DNA of 56,150 bases. Source: Bacillus sp. AFS098217 (GTDB lineage: Bacteria; Bacillota; Bacilli; Bacillales; Bacillaceae_G). The position numbers were made by a program, and so were the translations under genes. The stretch's first letter is position 1, and each line of letters starts with the position of its first letter. The notes under the pieces are model-generated. The model was not told the origin of the DNA and searched no databases. It saw nothing but the letters and a program-made list of their open reading frames with translations. The DNA lies in contig NZ_NVPR01000032.1 in assembly GCF_002551815.1 (NCBI RefSeq), positions 239,363 to 295,512 of the forward strand, given 5' to 3'. Positions 20,631-33,370 of the stretch are shown here, one piece after another.

Positions 20631-21569
20631 TTACGCATTTCGTGCAATGATTGCTACCCAATCTTCCATTCTTAACACTTCTTCAATTGTAAATCCGGCT
20701 TTTTCTAGCGCCTCAGAAATCACTTTTTCTTTTGCTGCAATAATACCAGATGTAATAAATAATCCGCCTTGTTTTACAACTCGAGCTGCATCTTCAGGGA
20801 AGAGAAGGATAATTTCCGCAAGTAAATTTGCTACAATCAAATCTACCGGCCCCTCAATACCTTCTAACAAACTATTTTGTCCGACAGATACGATGTCGTC
20901 CGTTTTATTTAAACGCACGTTCATTTCTGCACTTTCAACTGCAACTGGATCTAAATCATATGCCTGAACAGATGCTGCACCCAGTTTTGCCGCAGCAATA
21001 CTTAGTACACCAGAACCTGTTCCAACATCAATTACTGCACTACCAGGCTGAACTGTTTTCTCTAATGCACGAATACACATCGTTGTTGTTGGATGTGTCC
21101 CTGTACCAAACGCCATACCTGGATCTAATTCAATAATCTTTTCATCTACAGAAGAAGGTGTATACTCTTCCCATGTTGGCACAATTGTGAATGTATCAGA
21201 AATTTGAACTGGATGATAATATTTTTTCCAAGCAGTAGCCCAGTCTTCCTCATCGACTTCATTAATCGTAATATTTCCTGTACCAATTTCGATGTCGAAA
21301 GATGGAAGTACATCAATAGATGATTTTACACTTGCAACTGTTTCATGTAAAGAATCCGTTTGTGGGAAGTATGCTTTTATTAACACACCATCCTCTGGAT
21401 ATTCAGCTGGATTAAGCGCATAAATTTCACCATACTGTTGCTCACGCTCTTTTGTTAACTCTGCCGGATCTTCAATCGCTACGCCACTTGCACCTGCTTC
21501 GTGCAAAATATGAGAAACAGCTTCTACTGCTTCCTCTGTTGTATGAATACTAATTTCTGACCATTTCAC
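20631..21569 (-). CDS. prmA: Ribosomal protein L11 methyltransferase PrmA
   Basis: PrmA methylates ribosomal protein L11 using S-adenosylmethionine. The 312-residue protein has an N-terminal ferredoxin-like substrate-binding domain, then a class I methyltransferase domain with [14 protein letters not shown] (about 177-190), and the NLLAEII motif typical of PrmA. The length is normal. It lies 28 bp downstream of dnaJ, so it is likely part of the heat-shock transcript. Confidence 0.95.
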   Translation of the reverse strand: MKWSEISIHTTEEAVEAVSHILHEAGASGVAIEDPAELTKEREQQYGEIYALNPAEYPEDGVLIKAYFPQTDSLHETVASVKSSIDVLPSFDIEIGTGNITINEVDEEDWATAWKKYYHPVQISDTFTIVPTWEEYTPSSVDEKIIELDPGMAFGTGTHPTTTMCIRALEKTVQPGSAVIDVGTGSGVLSIAAAKLGAASVQAYDLDPVAVESAEMNVRLNKTDDIVSVGQNSLLEGIEGPVDLIVANLLAEIILLFPEDAARVVKQGGLFITSGIIAAKEKVISEALEKAGFTIEEVLRMEDWVAIIARNA

Positions 21570-21597
21570 AATTTACCAACTCCATTTTTCATTTCCA

Positions 21598-22707
21598 TTA
21601 TTCCCCTTTGAAAGCACGTTTAAGCTTTCCGAATAAGCCACCATCTTGATCTTCTTGTCCTGCAAATTCACGTAATAATTCTTTTTGGTGTGATGTTAAT
21701 TTCGTTGGTACAACAACACGAACAATTACGTATTGATCACCTTGACCATATCCCCGTACATTTGGAGCTCCTTTTCCTTTTAGGCGGAATTCTGTTCCAG
21801 TTTGTGTCCCTGCTGGAATTTTCAATTTCACTTTCCCGTGAACTGTAGGGACTTCCACTTCAGCACCAAGCGCTACTTGCGTGAATGTTAATGGCATTTC
21901 ACAAATAATATGATCACCATCACGCTCGAAGAATTCATGATTTCTTACGTGAACAACAACATATAAATCACCTGCTGGCCCACCATTTACACCCGCTTCT
22001 CCTTTACCTGACACACGAATTTGTTGTCCATTATCGATACCAGCTGGGATTTTAACGTTAATTTTTTTACGTTTACGCACTTTTCCAGAGCCATGACATG
22101 TTGTACATTTTTCTTTAATGATTTGGCCTGTTCCTGAACAATGGTTACATGCTTGACGATTTACAATGCGACCAAATGGTGTATTTTGTTCTACGCTCAC
22201 TTGACCTGTTCCTGAACAATGCTTACATGTTTCTTTTGAAGTTCCTGGTTTCGCCCCAGTGCCGTGACATGTATCACAAGGGTCTTCCACTGGAATTTCA
22301 ACATTTAATTCCTTACCAAAAATCGCTTCTTCAAAGTCTAACGTCACTTGATATTGCAAGTCAGCACCTTGACGCGGCGCATTTGGATCACGACGTCTGC
22401 CACCACCGCCAAAGAATGAACTAAAGATATCTTCAAATCCGAAGCCACCACCAAAGTCTCCGCCGCCGAAGCCACCGAAACCTTGATTTGGATCCGCATG
22501 ACCAAATTGATCGTACTGCGCACGTTTTTGATCATCACTCAACACTTCATATGCTTCTTGTACTTCTTTAAACTTTTCAATTGCATTTTCTTCTTTACTT
22601 ACGTCTGGATGATATTTTTTAGCCAAACGACGATATGCTTTTTTAATTTCATCTTTTGAAGCGCCCTTGCTAAGGCCGAGCACCTCATAATAGTCTCGTT
22701 TATTCAT
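21598..22707 (-). CDS. dnaJ: Chaperone DnaJ
   Basis: DnaJ is the Hsp40 co-chaperone that stimulates the DnaK ATPase and delivers substrates. It shows the J domain with the HPD tripeptide (KKYHPDVS), a glycine/phenylalanine-rich linker, four zinc-finger repeats ([32 protein letters not shown]), and the C-terminal substrate-binding domain. The frame is open to 22752, but the ATG at 22707 starts the canonical [11 protein letters not shown] and follows GGGGGTT. It is the fourth gene of hrcA-grpE-dnaK-dnaJ. Confidence 0.97.
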   Translation of the reverse strand: MNKRDYYEVLGLSKGASKDEIKKAYRRLAKKYHPDVSKEENAIEKFKEVQEAYEVLSDDQKRAQYDQFGHADPNQGFGGFGGGDFGGGFGFEDIFSSFFGGGGRRRDPNAPRQGADLQYQVTLDFEEAIFGKELNVEIPVEDPCDTCHGTGAKPGTSKETCKHCSGTGQVSVEQNTPFGRIVNRQACNHCSGTGQIIKEKCTTCHGSGKVRKRKKINVKIPAGIDNGQQIRVSGKGEAGVNGGPAGDLYVVVHVRNHEFFERDGDHIICEMPLTFTQVALGAEVEVPTVHGKVKLKIPAGTQTGTEFRLKGKGAPNVRGYGQGDQYVIVRVVVPTKLTSHQKELLREFAGQEDQDGGLFGKLKRAFKGE

Positions 22708-22863
22708 AAATTTGTAACCCCCGAATCTTTCACATAAACGTAATTTTAACACCGAAAGAAAGTGCTTTGCAACAAAGTTTCCTCACTTACAGTATGCAAA
22801 AAGAAAAACGTAAGACCCTCACATGAAAGACCTAGTTCACACTAAGCCTTTTTCTTATTCGTG

Positions 22864-22903
22864 AAAAAAGCCAAAGCCAAGGCACGCTTGACTTTGACTT
22901 TTT
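22864..22903 (-). terminator. Terminator-like hairpin between dnaK and dnaJ
   Basis: On the minus strand a 16-17-bp stem forms if two G-U pairs are allowed, followed by T6. The plus-strand version has A-C mismatches, so the structure is specific to the dnaK direction. It probably attenuates expression of dnaJ relative to dnaK. Confidence 0.75.
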
Positions 22904-22931
22904 GTCATCTTACTTATGTTGTTTTACTTTA

Positions 22932-25363
<2,432 letters not shown>

Positions 25364-25473
25364 AACTTTCACCTCCTTAAAAGGCACTAGAGCTCACGCT
25401 GGGCATGAGCATCCAAGCATAAATTTTATGTTACACACCAGCAATGATTCTGTTCATTACTCGAGCGAATTTA

Positions 25474-26505
25474 TTATTTTGATTTATACACTCCGTTTAA
25501 ACCATCTGTAAATTGTCTTGTAAACAATTGTAACAGACTAATTACACGAGAATATTGCATTCTCGTCGGACCTAGGATTGCAATTGTTCCAAGCTGTTCT
25601 TCTCCAATGGAATACGTTGCAGAAATTAAACTACAATCTTCCATTGCAGTCGAAGAATTTTCTCGGCCGATTTTCACTTGAATACCGACTTGTTTATTAC
25701 GCAAAATATCGTAAAACGCGGCTTCATTATCGATCATTGTCAGCAAGGAGCGTACCTTTTGGATATCATGAAACTCCGGCTGCGAAAGCATATTGGCTTT
25801 CCCGCCAAAGTATATCTTTTCCGATAAAGGCACTTGAAATGTACCATCTAATATTTTTATTGCACTATCATAATTATGGACATATCCACGGAGAACTGTC
25901 ACAATCTCTTTTAAAATTTTATTGTGTAATTCCGCCATCGGTACACCAGATAGCTTTTCATTTAAAATATTAACCATCTTTTCTAAATCTGATAAATCAA
26001 CAGATTCCGGAACGGTAATCGTTTTGCTTTGTACATGCCCTGTATCCGTTACAATAATCGCGACTGCTGTTTGATGATCCAGCGGAACAATTTGTACATT
26101 TTTAAGCTTATTTGTACTCACTTTCGGCCCAAGAACAATCGCCGTATAATTTGTGAGTTCCGATAAAATTTGAGCTGATTGCTGTGCAACTTTCTCTGCT
26201 TCAAAAATTCTTTCAGCAAATAAATCTTTAATCTGCACAATCTCCTCATGTGGTAAGTTCTGTGGCGCTAAAAGATGGTCTACATAAAATCGATACCCTT
26301 TTTCTGAGGGGACACGTCCAGAAGAACTGTGCGTTTTTTCAATAAATCCTAGTTCTTCTAAATCAGCCATTTCATTTCGAATGGTAGCTGAACTAAATGT
26401 AATTTCATCTTTTTTAGCCAACGTTCTTGACCCAACAGGCTGCGCTGATCCAATAAAGTCATCAATAATTGTTTGTAAAATTAAGAGCTGACGTTCCGTA
26501 AGCAT
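25474..26505 (-). CDS. hrcA: Heat-inducible transcription repressor HrcA
   Basis: HrcA represses the dnaK and groE operons by binding CIRCE; its folding depends on GroEL, so it senses misfolded protein load. The 343-residue protein has an N-terminal winged helix ([25 protein letters not shown] region) and a GAF-like dimerisation domain with an inserted beta hairpin. The first gene of the operon, it lies just downstream of the CIRCE element at 26522-26548, so it controls itself. Confidence 0.97.
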   Translation of the reverse strand: MLTERQLLILQTIIDDFIGSAQPVGSRTLAKKDEITFSSATIRNEMADLEELGFIEKTHSSSGRVPSEKGYRFYVDHLLAPQNLPHEEIVQIKDLFAERIFEAEKVAQQSAQILSELTNYTAIVLGPKVSTNKLKNVQIVPLDHQTAVAIIVTDTGHVQSKTITVPESVDLSDLEKMVNILNEKLSGVPMAELHNKILKEIVTVLRGYVHNYDSAIKILDGTFQVPLSEKIYFGGKANMLSQPEFHDIQKVRSLLTMIDNEAAFYDILRNKQVGIQVKIGRENSSTAMEDCSLISATYSIGEEQLGTIAILGPTRMQYSRVISLLQLFTRQFTDGLNGVYKSK

Positions 26506-26521
26506 CTCATCATCACCTCTG

Positions 26522-26548
26522 TTAGCACTCTTTATCTTCGAGTGCTAA
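26522..26548. promoter_or_regulatory. CIRCE operator of the hrcA-dnaK operon
   Basis: This perfect CIRCE element consists of TTAGCACTC (26522-26530), nine spacer bases, then GAGTGCTAA (26540-26548). It ends 17 bp upstream of the hrcA start and is the known binding site of HrcA. Confidence 0.98.
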
Positions 26549-26558
26549 ATCTATTAAT

Positions 26559-26588
26559 AACTTACCAAAATTGACATTGAATTGTCAA
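26559..26588 (-). promoter_or_regulatory. Probable sigma-A promoter of hrcA operon
   Basis: A perfect TTGACA -35 box lies at 26588-26583 on the minus strand. The -10 box (TAAGTT at 26564-26559 with an 18-base spacer) is weak, so its exact position is uncertain. CIRCE overlaps the expected transcription start. Confidence 0.5.
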
Positions 26589-26638
26589 CGGAAACGTCAC
26601 GAAATAGAGAAACTTTTTCACACCTACCGGACATTACA

Positions 26639-27775
26639 TTAATCAATTAAAAATGATTGAAATACTTCATTCCCTAATAACTTACCTTGTCTCGTCAAAC
26701 AAACATAGTCATCTTTGTTCTGAAGCAACCCATGTTCTTTACCCTGTAACAATTGCTTCGCAAAGATTTCATCCATTTCTATACCAAACTTCTTCTGAAA
26801 TCCTAGTTTAGAAACACCCTTTGTTTTCCTAAGTCCTAAAAATAGTTCTTCTTCCATTCTTTCCTTTCTCGTCACTTCATGAACATCTAGATAAGGGAAT
26901 CCCGTCTCATCAATTTTAGAAAAATATTGTTTCAGTGGACCAACATTTTGGATTCGCTCTCCATTCACATAACTGTGAGCACCAGCTCCAAAACCATAAT
27001 ACTGTTCATTATTCCAGTATGTGAGATTATGTCTACTTTCATATCCTTCTTTTGAAAAATTACTAATTTCATACTGATGGTAACCATGCTTCTCCATCTC
27101 ATCCATTACCATTTCATACATCTTCGCCTCATGGTCTTCACCAGGAAGCCTTAATTTCCCTTTATTCATTAAATTGTAAAAGACAGTTTTCGGTTCAACA
27201 ATTAAAGAATACGCAGAGAAATGTTGAACACCGAGTGTGAAAGCGATATCTAACGTTTCTTTCACATCTTCAATCGTTTGCCCTGGCAATGCATAAATTA
27301 AATCGACATTAATATTCGTAAAACCAACTTCCTGCGCTTCACGAATTGCTACAAACGCATCTTCTCTCGTATGCTTACGTCCAATCTTCTCTAACAGTTC
27401 ATCTCGAAACGTTTGCACACCAAAACTAATTCGGTTCACACCGCCCTCTAATAGAAGGTTCAATTTTTCTTTCGGTAAATCTCCAGGATTCGCTTCAAAC
27501 GTTAATTCACAGTTTGGAGCAAACCGACGCAAACGACGATTAATAATATCAAGAAGTTTTTTCGTCTGCTCCATATTTAACGCTGTTGGTGTCCCGCCCC
27601 CAACAAAAATTGTTTTCATATTTTCAAACGGTACCTTTTGCACCGTATTTATTATCTCTTTTTCTAAATACTCCAAATATTGAACAACAGGCTGACGTTC
27701 AATAAATACTTTATTAAAATCACAGTAGTGACAAATATGCTGACAAAACGGAATATGAATATATGCAGCTTGCAT
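26639..27775 (-). CDS. hemW: Heme chaperone HemW (radical-SAM, HemN-like)
   Basis: HemW is a radical-SAM protein related to the coproporphyrinogen dehydrogenase HemN but acting as a haem chaperone. The 378-residue protein has the cluster motif CQHICHYC (residues 11-18), a GGGTPTAL SAM-binding motif, and a C-terminal HemN domain. It lacks the N-terminal extension and extra cysteine of true HemN (CxxxCxxCxC), which supports HemW. The ATG at 27775 or the TTG one codon upstream could serve as start; AGGAG precedes both. The gene lies between lepA and hrcA, as in B. subtilis, but with an inserted pseudogene upstream. Confidence 0.9.
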   Translation of the reverse strand: MQAAYIHIPFCQHICHYCDFNKVFIERQPVVQYLEYLEKEIINTVQKVPFENMKTIFVGGGTPTALNMEQTKKLLDIINRRLRRFAPNCELTFEANPGDLPKEKLNLLLEGGVNRISFGVQTFRDELLEKIGRKHTREDAFVAIREAQEVGFTNINVDLIYALPGQTIEDVKETLDIAFTLGVQHFSAYSLIVEPKTVFYNLMNKGKLRLPGEDHEAKMYEMVMDEMEKHGYHQYEISNFSKEGYESRHNLTYWNNEQYYGFGAGAHSYVNGERIQNVGPLKQYFSKIDETGFPYLDVHEVTRKERMEEELFLGLRKTKGVSKLGFQKKFGIEMDEIFAKQLLQGKEHGLLQNKDDYVCLTRQGKLLGNEVFQSFLID

Positions 27776-27798
27776 CAAACTTTACTCCTACCTTTCTA

Positions 27799-27825
27799 AA
27801 AAGAAAACCTCCGCATTTCGGAGGC
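27799..27825 (-). terminator. Terminator after the HxlR-like pseudogene
   Basis: Arms CCTCCG (27808-27813) and CGGAGG (27819-27824) are followed on the minus strand by TTTTCTTTTT. It lies directly after the pseudogene stop and upstream of hemW. Confidence 0.85.
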
Positions 27826-27829
27826 TCCT

Positions 27830-28207
27830 TTACTTCTCTAACCCATTGCGAATTTGCTTCATTCGCATTTTCTCCCAATCATACATCATTTCGACGATTG
27901 GTAAAAGTGTCATGCCTAAATCCTCCATAAAATATTCTACGCGCGGAGGCACTTCTGGATATACTGTCCGGCCAATAATCCCATCTTCCATTCATTCTTT
28001 TAATTGATTTGACAAAGCTTTGTGAGAGATATTTGAAAATAGTCTTTGTAACTCACTAAAGCGATGCGGTCCTTCCACACCTAGATGCCATAAAATTACA
28101 ACTTTCTATTTTCAGCTAATAATGGAAAGAGCCAATTCCTTTTCACAATTAAAATCACCATTTTGTATCTTTTCTTGAATATCTTTCCGAATATTTTCAG
28201 ACATCAT
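27830..28207 (-). pseudogene. Inactivated HxlR/DUF24-family transcriptional regulator
   Basis: Translating the minus strand gives one continuous reading frame of 126 codons that resembles an HxlR-type winged-helix regulator: a cysteine near the N terminus (FNCEKELALSII), then KVVILWHLGVEGPHRFSEL, FSNISHKALSNQLKE, MEDGIIGRTVYPEVPPRVEY and LPIVEMMYDWEKMR. It carries three in-frame stop codons, TGA at 28114-28112, TAG at 28108-28106 and TGA at 27994-27992, and no frameshift. The first two fall exactly where the family has its conserved GGKW segment. The start codons at 28207/28204, the terminator and the stop are otherwise intact, which suggests recent decay. Intact family members often sense thiol-reactive or quinone stress. 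Confidence 0.85.
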
Positions 28208-28309
28208 TCGTCTCCTAACTCTATATCAATCCTCTTTTTCTCCTTACACGAAAAGCATCCTCACTATTGTAAAGGAGAGATTTATAGTTGTCTAAAAAAG
28301 TATACCGAT

Positions 28310-28343
28310 ATAAAAAAGAAGCCGCACAAACGGCTTCTTTCTT
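28310..28343 (-). terminator. Terminator after lepA
   Basis: Perfect 10-bp arms AAAGAAGCCG and CGGCTTCTTT surround a 6-base loop, with a T-rich tail on the minus strand. It lies 2 bp after the lepA stop. Confidence 0.88.
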
Positions 28344-28344
28344 A

Positions 28345-30168
28345 TTAGTTATCATCCATTTTCAATACAGCCATGAATGCTTCTTGTGGCACTTCTACAG
28401 AACCAACAGACTTCATACGTTTTTTACCTTCTTTTTGTTTATCAAGAAGTTTACGTTTACGAGAAATGTCACCACCGTAACATTTTGCAAGTACATTTTT
28501 ACGCATCGCCTTAATTGTAGAACGTGCTACAACTTTGTTTCCAATAGTCGCCTGAATCGGCACTTCGAACTGTTGTCTTGGAATTAATTCTTTTAATTTT
28601 TCTACGATTACTTTACCACGGTCGTACGCTGAATCACGGTGTACGATAAATGATAAAGCATCGACTTGTTCATTATTTAATAAAATATCCATCTTCACAA
28701 GTCTAGATGGTTTATAGCCGATTAACTCGTAATCAAATGATGCATAGCCTTTCGTATTTGATTTTAGTTGATCGAAGAAATCATATACGATTTCAGAAAG
28801 CGGGATTTCATATGTTAACGTAACACGTGTTTCATCTAAATATTGCATATCAATAAACGTACCACGTTTACCTTGGCAAATTTCCATTACAGCCCCAACG
28901 TAATCATTTGGAACCATAATTGTCGCTTTTACAAATGGTTCTTCCACACGATCGATCGCTTGAGGATCTGGCATATTAGATGGGTTATCTACAATCATAT
29001 CTTCTCCATTCGTTAAATACACTTTGTAAATAACGCTTGGTGCTGTTGTAATTAGGTCAATCTTGAATTCACGTTCAATACGTTCTTGAATAATTTCCAT
29101 GTGAAGTAAACCTAAGAATCCACAGCGGAAACCAAATCCTAACGCTTGAGATGTTTCTGGTTCAAACTCAAGAGCCGAATCATTTAATTCCAGTTTTTCT
29201 AACGCATCACGCAAATCGTTATAACGTGCAGAATCGATTGGATATAAACCACAGAATACCATTGGGTTTAATTTACGATACCCTGGTAACGGCTCCGCTG
29301 CTGGACGTTTCGCATGTGTGATGGTATCACCAACACGTGTGTCTCCTACATTTTTAATAGATGCCGCTAAGAATCCTACATCACCTACTGTTAATTCTTC
29401 GCATTGCGTTGTTTTCGGTGTAAATACACCTACTTCTGTCACTTCAAATTCTTTACCAGTTGCCATCATACGTACTTTATCGCCAACTTTTACTGTACCG
29501 TTTACAACACGGATATATGCAATTACACCGCGGTATGGATCATATAAAGAGTCAAAAATCATACATTGAAGCGGCTCTTCCGGGTCACCTTCTGGAGCTG
29601 GTACTTTTTCAACGATTTGTTCTAAAATGTCTTCAATACCAATGCCAGCTTTTGCGGAAGCAAGTACAGCTTCTGATGCATCTAAACCAATTACATCTTC
29701 TACTTCTTGACGAACACGTTCTGGATCAGCGCTCGGTAAATCGATTTTATTAATAACCGGTAAAATTTCTAAATTATTATCAAGCGCTAAATATACGTTT
29801 GCTAATGTTTGTGCTTCAATACCTTGCGCTGCATCGACAACAAGGATTGCACCTTCACAAGCCGCTAAACTACGAGATACTTCGTACGTAAAGTCGACAT
29901 GTCCTGGTGTATCGATTAAGTGAAGCGTATATTCTTCGCCATTTTTTGCTGTGTACTTTAATTGAACCGCATTTAATTTAATTGTAATGCCACGCTCACG
30001 CTCTAAATCCATAGAGTCAAGTAATTGAGCTTTCATTTCACGTTGTGTTAAAGCGTTTGTTTTCTCCAAAATACGGTCTGCTAACGTTGACTTTCCGTGG
30101 TCAATGTGAGCAATGATGGAAAAGTTACGAATGTTAGACTGCCTTTTTGCTCTTTCTTCTTTATTCAT
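28345..30168 (-). CDS. lepA: Elongation factor 4 (LepA)
   Basis: LepA is a ribosome-associated GTPase that influences initiation and elongation or back-translocation under stress. The 607-residue protein has the G1 motif AHIDHGKST, the G3 motif [16 protein letters not shown]-like domains II, III and V, and the LepA-specific C-terminal domain ending in [16 protein letters not shown]-like sequence. The length is exact for the family. It lies downstream of yqxA, as in B. subtilis. Confidence 0.98.
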   Translation of the reverse strand: MNKEERAKRQSNIRNFSIIAHIDHGKSTLADRILEKTNALTQREMKAQLLDSMDLERERGITIKLNAVQLKYTAKNGEEYTLHLIDTPGHVDFTYEVSRSLAACEGAILVVDAAQGIEAQTLANVYLALDNNLEILPVINKIDLPSADPERVRQEVEDVIGLDASEAVLASAKAGIGIEDILEQIVEKVPAPEGDPEEPLQCMIFDSLYDPYRGVIAYIRVVNGTVKVGDKVRMMATGKEFEVTEVGVFTPKTTQCEELTVGDVGFLAASIKNVGDTRVGDTITHAKRPAAEPLPGYRKLNPMVFCGLYPIDSARYNDLRDALEKLELNDSALEFEPETSQALGFGFRCGFLGLLHMEIIQERIEREFKIDLITTAPSVIYKVYLTNGEDMIVDNPSNMPDPQAIDRVEEPFVKATIMVPNDYVGAVMEICQGKRGTFIDMQYLDETRVTLTYEIPLSEIVYDFFDQLKSNTKGYASFDYELIGYKPSRLVKMDILLNNEQVDALSFIVHRDSAYDRGKVIVEKLKELIPRQQFEVPIQATIGNKVVARSTIKAMRKNVLAKCYGGDISRKRKLLDKQKEGKKRMKSVGSVEVPQEAFMAVLKMDDN

Positions 30169-30327
30169 CTATGTTCTCAACTCCTAATAGTCTCGCCAAT
30201 ATACACTAGCACTGATTATATCAATAGAGCAGCAAAGATTCAATGAAAACTCGTGCTGCTTACAAGACAAATCATCCTATCTTTATCTTATGCGAGCAAA
30301 GTGCAAGAGACAAACCTTTTTCAAATA

Positions 30328-30362
30328 AAAAATGGTTGTCTTACAAAACTATAAGACAACCT
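30328..30362 (-). terminator. Terminator after gpr-yqxA
   Basis: Perfect 10-bp arms GGTTGTCTTA (30334-30343) and TAAGACAACC (30352-30361) are followed on the minus strand by a run of Ts. Confidence 0.9.
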
Positions 30363-30378
30363 TCTCTTATCCTTCCAA

Positions 30379-30720
30379 TTAGCTAAAAATTTCTTTTATT
30401 TTTCCAATCACTATATCCGTCCCAAACTTAGCAATATTTCGAGTCAATTCTGCAATCCCCATCCCAAATCCTTCTACAACATTAAAGCTCCTAAGGCTTT
30501 CTAACTGTTTTTGTTTTTTACATGCAGAAAACGTCTCACCTAAAATTTCCGTTTCAACACTTGAACTCTCTGTCCCTGTCATATGAGCAATTTGTTCATA
30601 CGTTGGCTGACGATATCCCTTCATACTCTTTAAACCATGATTAGCGATTCCAATCCCAATCAACATCACAAACAAAAGCAGAATAACACAGCTCACACAC
30701 TGGAGTGCAAATCGACTCAA
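30379..30720 (-). CDS. yqxA: YqxA family protein (DUF3679)
   Basis: This 113-residue protein has one N-terminal membrane helix (about residues 7-28) and an otherwise soluble tail, and matches the small YqxA family found in Bacillus next to gpr and lepA. No function is known. In B. subtilis the order is gpr-spoIIP-yqxA-lepA; here yqxA starts 19 bp after gpr and there is no spoIIP between them. The gpr-yqxA spacing suggests a two-gene, probably forespore-expressed transcript. Confidence 0.85.
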   Translation of the reverse strand: MSRFALQCVSCVILLLFVMLIGIGIANHGLKSMKGYRQPTYEQIAHMTGTESSSVETEILGETFSACKKQKQLESLRSFNVVEGFGMGIAELTRNIAKFGTDIVIGKIKEIFS

Positions 30721-30739
30721 CTACTCTCGCCTCTTCTCA

Positions 30740-31843
30740 TTAATGCGTATATGCACCTGTATTATCTTGATCAACTTGATGATGAAGTGCAGCATTTAAA
30801 CCGCTCGCTATTACATTCGCCATATCTTCAATAAACGTATCTACTTCTTTTGGTGTCACCATTAAATTGTGACCAAGAGGGGCTAACACCTCATGAATCA
30901 ATTTTCTCTTTTCTTCATCTTCCAAAGTGCCCACTGCTCCTAAAAACATATTTCGACTTTTTTCATCTGGCATATCCTCTTCTGTTAATTTCTTTTTCTC
31001 TCCAAATGTAAAGCCAGCTGGTAATAAAGAACGAGACGGTTTATCCCCTTCTTTCATTTCACGCCCAAAATGCTTCAAGATGAAATCGATTGTATCGCTC
31101 GTAATGGAAACTGCATCAACAACCGTCGGAACCCCAATGGCAATAACAGGAATACCAAGTGTCTCTTTGCTCAATTCTTTCCGTTTATTTCCCACGCCTG
31201 AGCCAGGGTGAATCCCTGTATCTGAAATCTGTATCGTACTATTTACCCGTGCAATAGAACGCGCCGCAAGTGCATCAATCGCAATAATAAAGTCTGGTTT
31301 TGTTTTTTCAATGATACCGTAAATTACATCACTCGTTTCAATTCCCGTAATTCCCATTACACCTGGTCGAATCGCACTGACAGGACGAAATCCCTCTTCT
31401 ACACTTTCAGGCTGTAATTTAAAAAGGTGGCGTGTCACAAGCACATTCTCTACAACAAGCGGACCAAGCGCATCTGGTGTAACATTCCAATTCCCTAATC
31501 CTACAATTAAACAACTTGCTTCTTTCGTTATTCCGATTTCTTCCAATAAATAAGAAAATTCTTTTGCAAAAATACGTTCTACTTTTTGCTGAAGTTCCGT
31601 ATCTTGTTGGCGAATCCCTTGTACTTCAAGTGTTAAATAATTCCCTGGCTTTTTACCCATTGATTCAGAAGCACTTTCATCAATTATCACTTTTGTAATG
31701 GTAATACCCTCTTCTTCACGCTCTTTTACAACAACGCCCTGCACACTATTTTGTTCTTGTTGACGTTCTTGTAACATTTGATGCGCCTCTACTGCAAGGT
31801 CTGTTCTAACATTATATTTACTTAAATCTAGCGGTTCTTTCAT
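30740..31843 (-). CDS. gpr: Germination protease (spore protease) Gpr
   Basis: Gpr degrades the DNA-binding small acid-soluble proteins early in spore germination. It is made as a zymogen in the forespore and processes itself by removing about 16 N-terminal residues; the sequence [11 protein letters not shown] contains the expected cleavage region. The 367-368-residue product belongs to peptidase family A25. The frame is open to 31864, but the second of two adjacent ATGs (31843) lies 7 bases from GGAGG and gives [12 protein letters not shown], as in cereus-group Gpr. It is divergent from rpsT. Confidence 0.96.
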   Translation of the reverse strand: MKEPLDLSKYNVRTDLAVEAHQMLQERQQEQNSVQGVVVKEREEEGITITKVIIDESASESMGKKPGNYLTLEVQGIRQQDTELQQKVERIFAKEFSYLLEEIGITKEASCLIVGLGNWNVTPDALGPLVVENVLVTRHLFKLQPESVEEGFRPVSAIRPGVMGITGIETSDVIYGIIEKTKPDFIIAIDALAARSIARVNSTIQISDTGIHPGSGVGNKRKELSKETLGIPVIAIGVPTVVDAVSITSDTIDFILKHFGREMKEGDKPSRSLLPAGFTFGEKKKLTEEDMPDEKSRNMFLGAVGTLEDEEKRKLIHEVLAPLGHNLMVTPKEVDTFIEDMANVIASGLNAALHHQVDQDNTGAYTH

Positions 31844-31939
31844 CATATCTCCTCCGTAATTCATAGTAAATATAGTTAGATTTCCCTAAACTATATAAGG
31901 TCATTCTTTCCTTTACATGAAATTTCATTGATCTCGCTA

Positions 31940-31968
31940 TTGCAATTCTCTTCTCTGTTTGATAGAAT
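31940..31968 (+). promoter_or_regulatory. Sigma-A promoter of rpsT
   Basis: TTGCAA (31940-31945) and TAGAAT (31963-31968) are separated by 17 bases, and the gene follows 57 bp downstream. Confidence 0.7.
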
Positions 31969-32024
31969 ATCACTTGTTCTATGTAAGTATCGAGTCACTC
32001 GATCGCACCAGGGAGGTGAAAAGT

Positions 32025-32282
32025 ATGGCAAACATCAAATCTGCTATCAAACGCGCTAAACTTAGCGAAGAGCGTCGTGCACATAACGCTTCTATTAAGT
32101 CTGACATGCGTACAGCTGTTAAAACTGTAGAAGCTTTAGTTACTAATAACGATCTTGAAAATGCTAAAGAAGCTTTCAAAACTGCTTCTAAAAAACTTGA
32201 CAAAGCAGCTCGTAAAGGTCTTATCCACCAAAACGCTGCAGCTCGTCAAAAATCTCGCTTAGCGAAACAAGTAAACGCGTAA
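32025..32282 (+). CDS. rpsT: 30S ribosomal protein S20
   Basis: S20 is a primary 16S rRNA-binding protein. The 85-residue lysine- and alanine-rich protein starts [18 protein letters not shown]. The ATG at 32025 is preceded by GGGAGGTGA; upstream open frame is not coding. It is the only ribosomal protein gene here on the plus strand, convergent with holA and divergent from gpr, the same layout as in B. subtilis. Confidence 0.98.
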   Translation: MANIKSAIKRAKLSEERRAHNASIKSDMRTAVKTVEALVTNNDLENAKEAFKTASKKLDKAARKGLIHQNAAARQKSRLAKQVNA

Positions 32283-32290
32283 GGCGTTTA

Positions 32291-32317
32291 AAAACGATCC
32301 ATTTGGGTCGTTTTTTT
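32291..32317 (+). terminator. Terminator after rpsT
   Basis: The stem AAACGATCC with GGGTCGTTT (one G-U pair) is followed by a run of seven Ts. Confidence 0.92.
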
Positions 32318-32323
32318 ATATGC

Positions 32324-32358
32324 AAAAAAGTTCATGCAGCAAATGGCATGAACTTTTT
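32324..32358 (-). terminator. Terminator after holA
   Basis: Perfect 12-bp arms AAAAAGTTCATG and CATGAACTTTTT lie 2 bp after the holA stop. The U-tail is on the minus strand, back to back with the rpsT terminator. Confidence 0.88.
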
Positions 32359-32359
32359 A

Positions 32360-33370
32360 TTACATATGATTTAGCCGCATTAAGAAAAATTCTAAAACAA
32401 GTTTCTTATCCATTTTCCCCGTTTTCATACTATAGTCAGCTTCAGCTAACTCTAAAATAACTTTTTTCAACTCTTCAAATGAGAAAAATTTCGTTTGATT
32501 CATCGCTAACTTTACTCGGTATGGATGAACCCCAATATGTGAAGCAATTTGATTTTGTCCGTATCCACGCTGCTGTAATTCTTTTACTTGATACAGCAAA
32601 CGGAATTGACTTACTAATAGCGCAAGCAATTTAATCGGTTCTTCCTGCTGAGTAAATAAGCCGTCTAAAATTTGCATCGCTCCTGCAATATCTTTTTTTA
32701 CCACTTTTTCTGTTAAAGCAAATACATTTTGTTCAACCGATTTCGGTACAAGTTCTGCCACAAGTTTTGTTGTAATTTCACCGCCCGTACCAACATAAAG
32801 AGTCAACTTATCCATTTCTTTGGCTAACATCGTTACATTGCTTCCTACAAGCTCTAACAGCAAACTAACAGCTGTATCTTCAATGTACACATGTGCTTCG
32901 TCTGCACGGGCTACAACCCACTTTCTGACGTCCTGTACTTGCATCTCATTTGCTTCTACTACTTCGGCTGTTTTCTTTAATAATTTTGTGATTTTTTTCC
33001 GCTCATCTAGCTTTTCATAAGGAGCTACAAATACGACAATCGAAAATGGAGAAGGTTCAGCAATATATTCTTCTAAAATCTTTATATTTTGCTCCAATTT
33101 TTCTTTCTGTGATGTTAAAAATAATGGCGATTTTATTAATAGTATTTTACGTTCTCCGAAAAAAGGAAGCGTCCTTGCATCTTCTATTACATCTTCTAAA
33201 TATGCCTCTTCCAAATCATATGTGACAACATTAAATTCACGATCCTCTTCAACGAGCGCTTCCGTTGTTATCAGCTTTATCGTTTCATTTATAAAATAAG
33301 CTTCCGTTCCATATAATAAATAAAGTGGTGCAAACTGTTTCTTTTTGATTTTCTTATGTATATCACTCAT
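32360..33370 (-). CDS. holA: DNA polymerase III subunit delta
   Basis: The delta subunit opens the sliding clamp within the clamp-loader complex. The 336-residue protein fits the HolA family, with the N-terminal AAA-like domain lacking a Walker A motif (LYLLYGTEAYFINE) and the C-terminal collar domain with FRLLYQVKELQQRGYGQNQIA. This is yqeN of B. subtilis. It is separated from comEC by yqzM on the opposite strand, as in B. subtilis. Confidence 0.93.
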   Translation of the reverse strand: MSDIHKKIKKKQFAPLYLLYGTEAYFINETIKLITTEALVEEDREFNVVTYDLEEAYLEDVIEDARTLPFFGERKILLIKSPLFLTSQKEKLEQNIKILEEYIAEPSPFSIVVFVAPYEKLDERKKITKLLKKTAEVVEANEMQVQDVRKWVVARADEAHVYIEDTAVSLLLELVGSNVTMLAKEMDKLTLYVGTGGEITTKLVAELVPKSVEQNVFALTEKVVKKDIAGAMQILDGLFTQQEEPIKLLALLVSQFRLLYQVKELQQRGYGQNQIASHIGVHPYRVKLAMNQTKFFSFEELKKVILELAEADYSMKTGKMDKKLVLEFFLMRLNHM

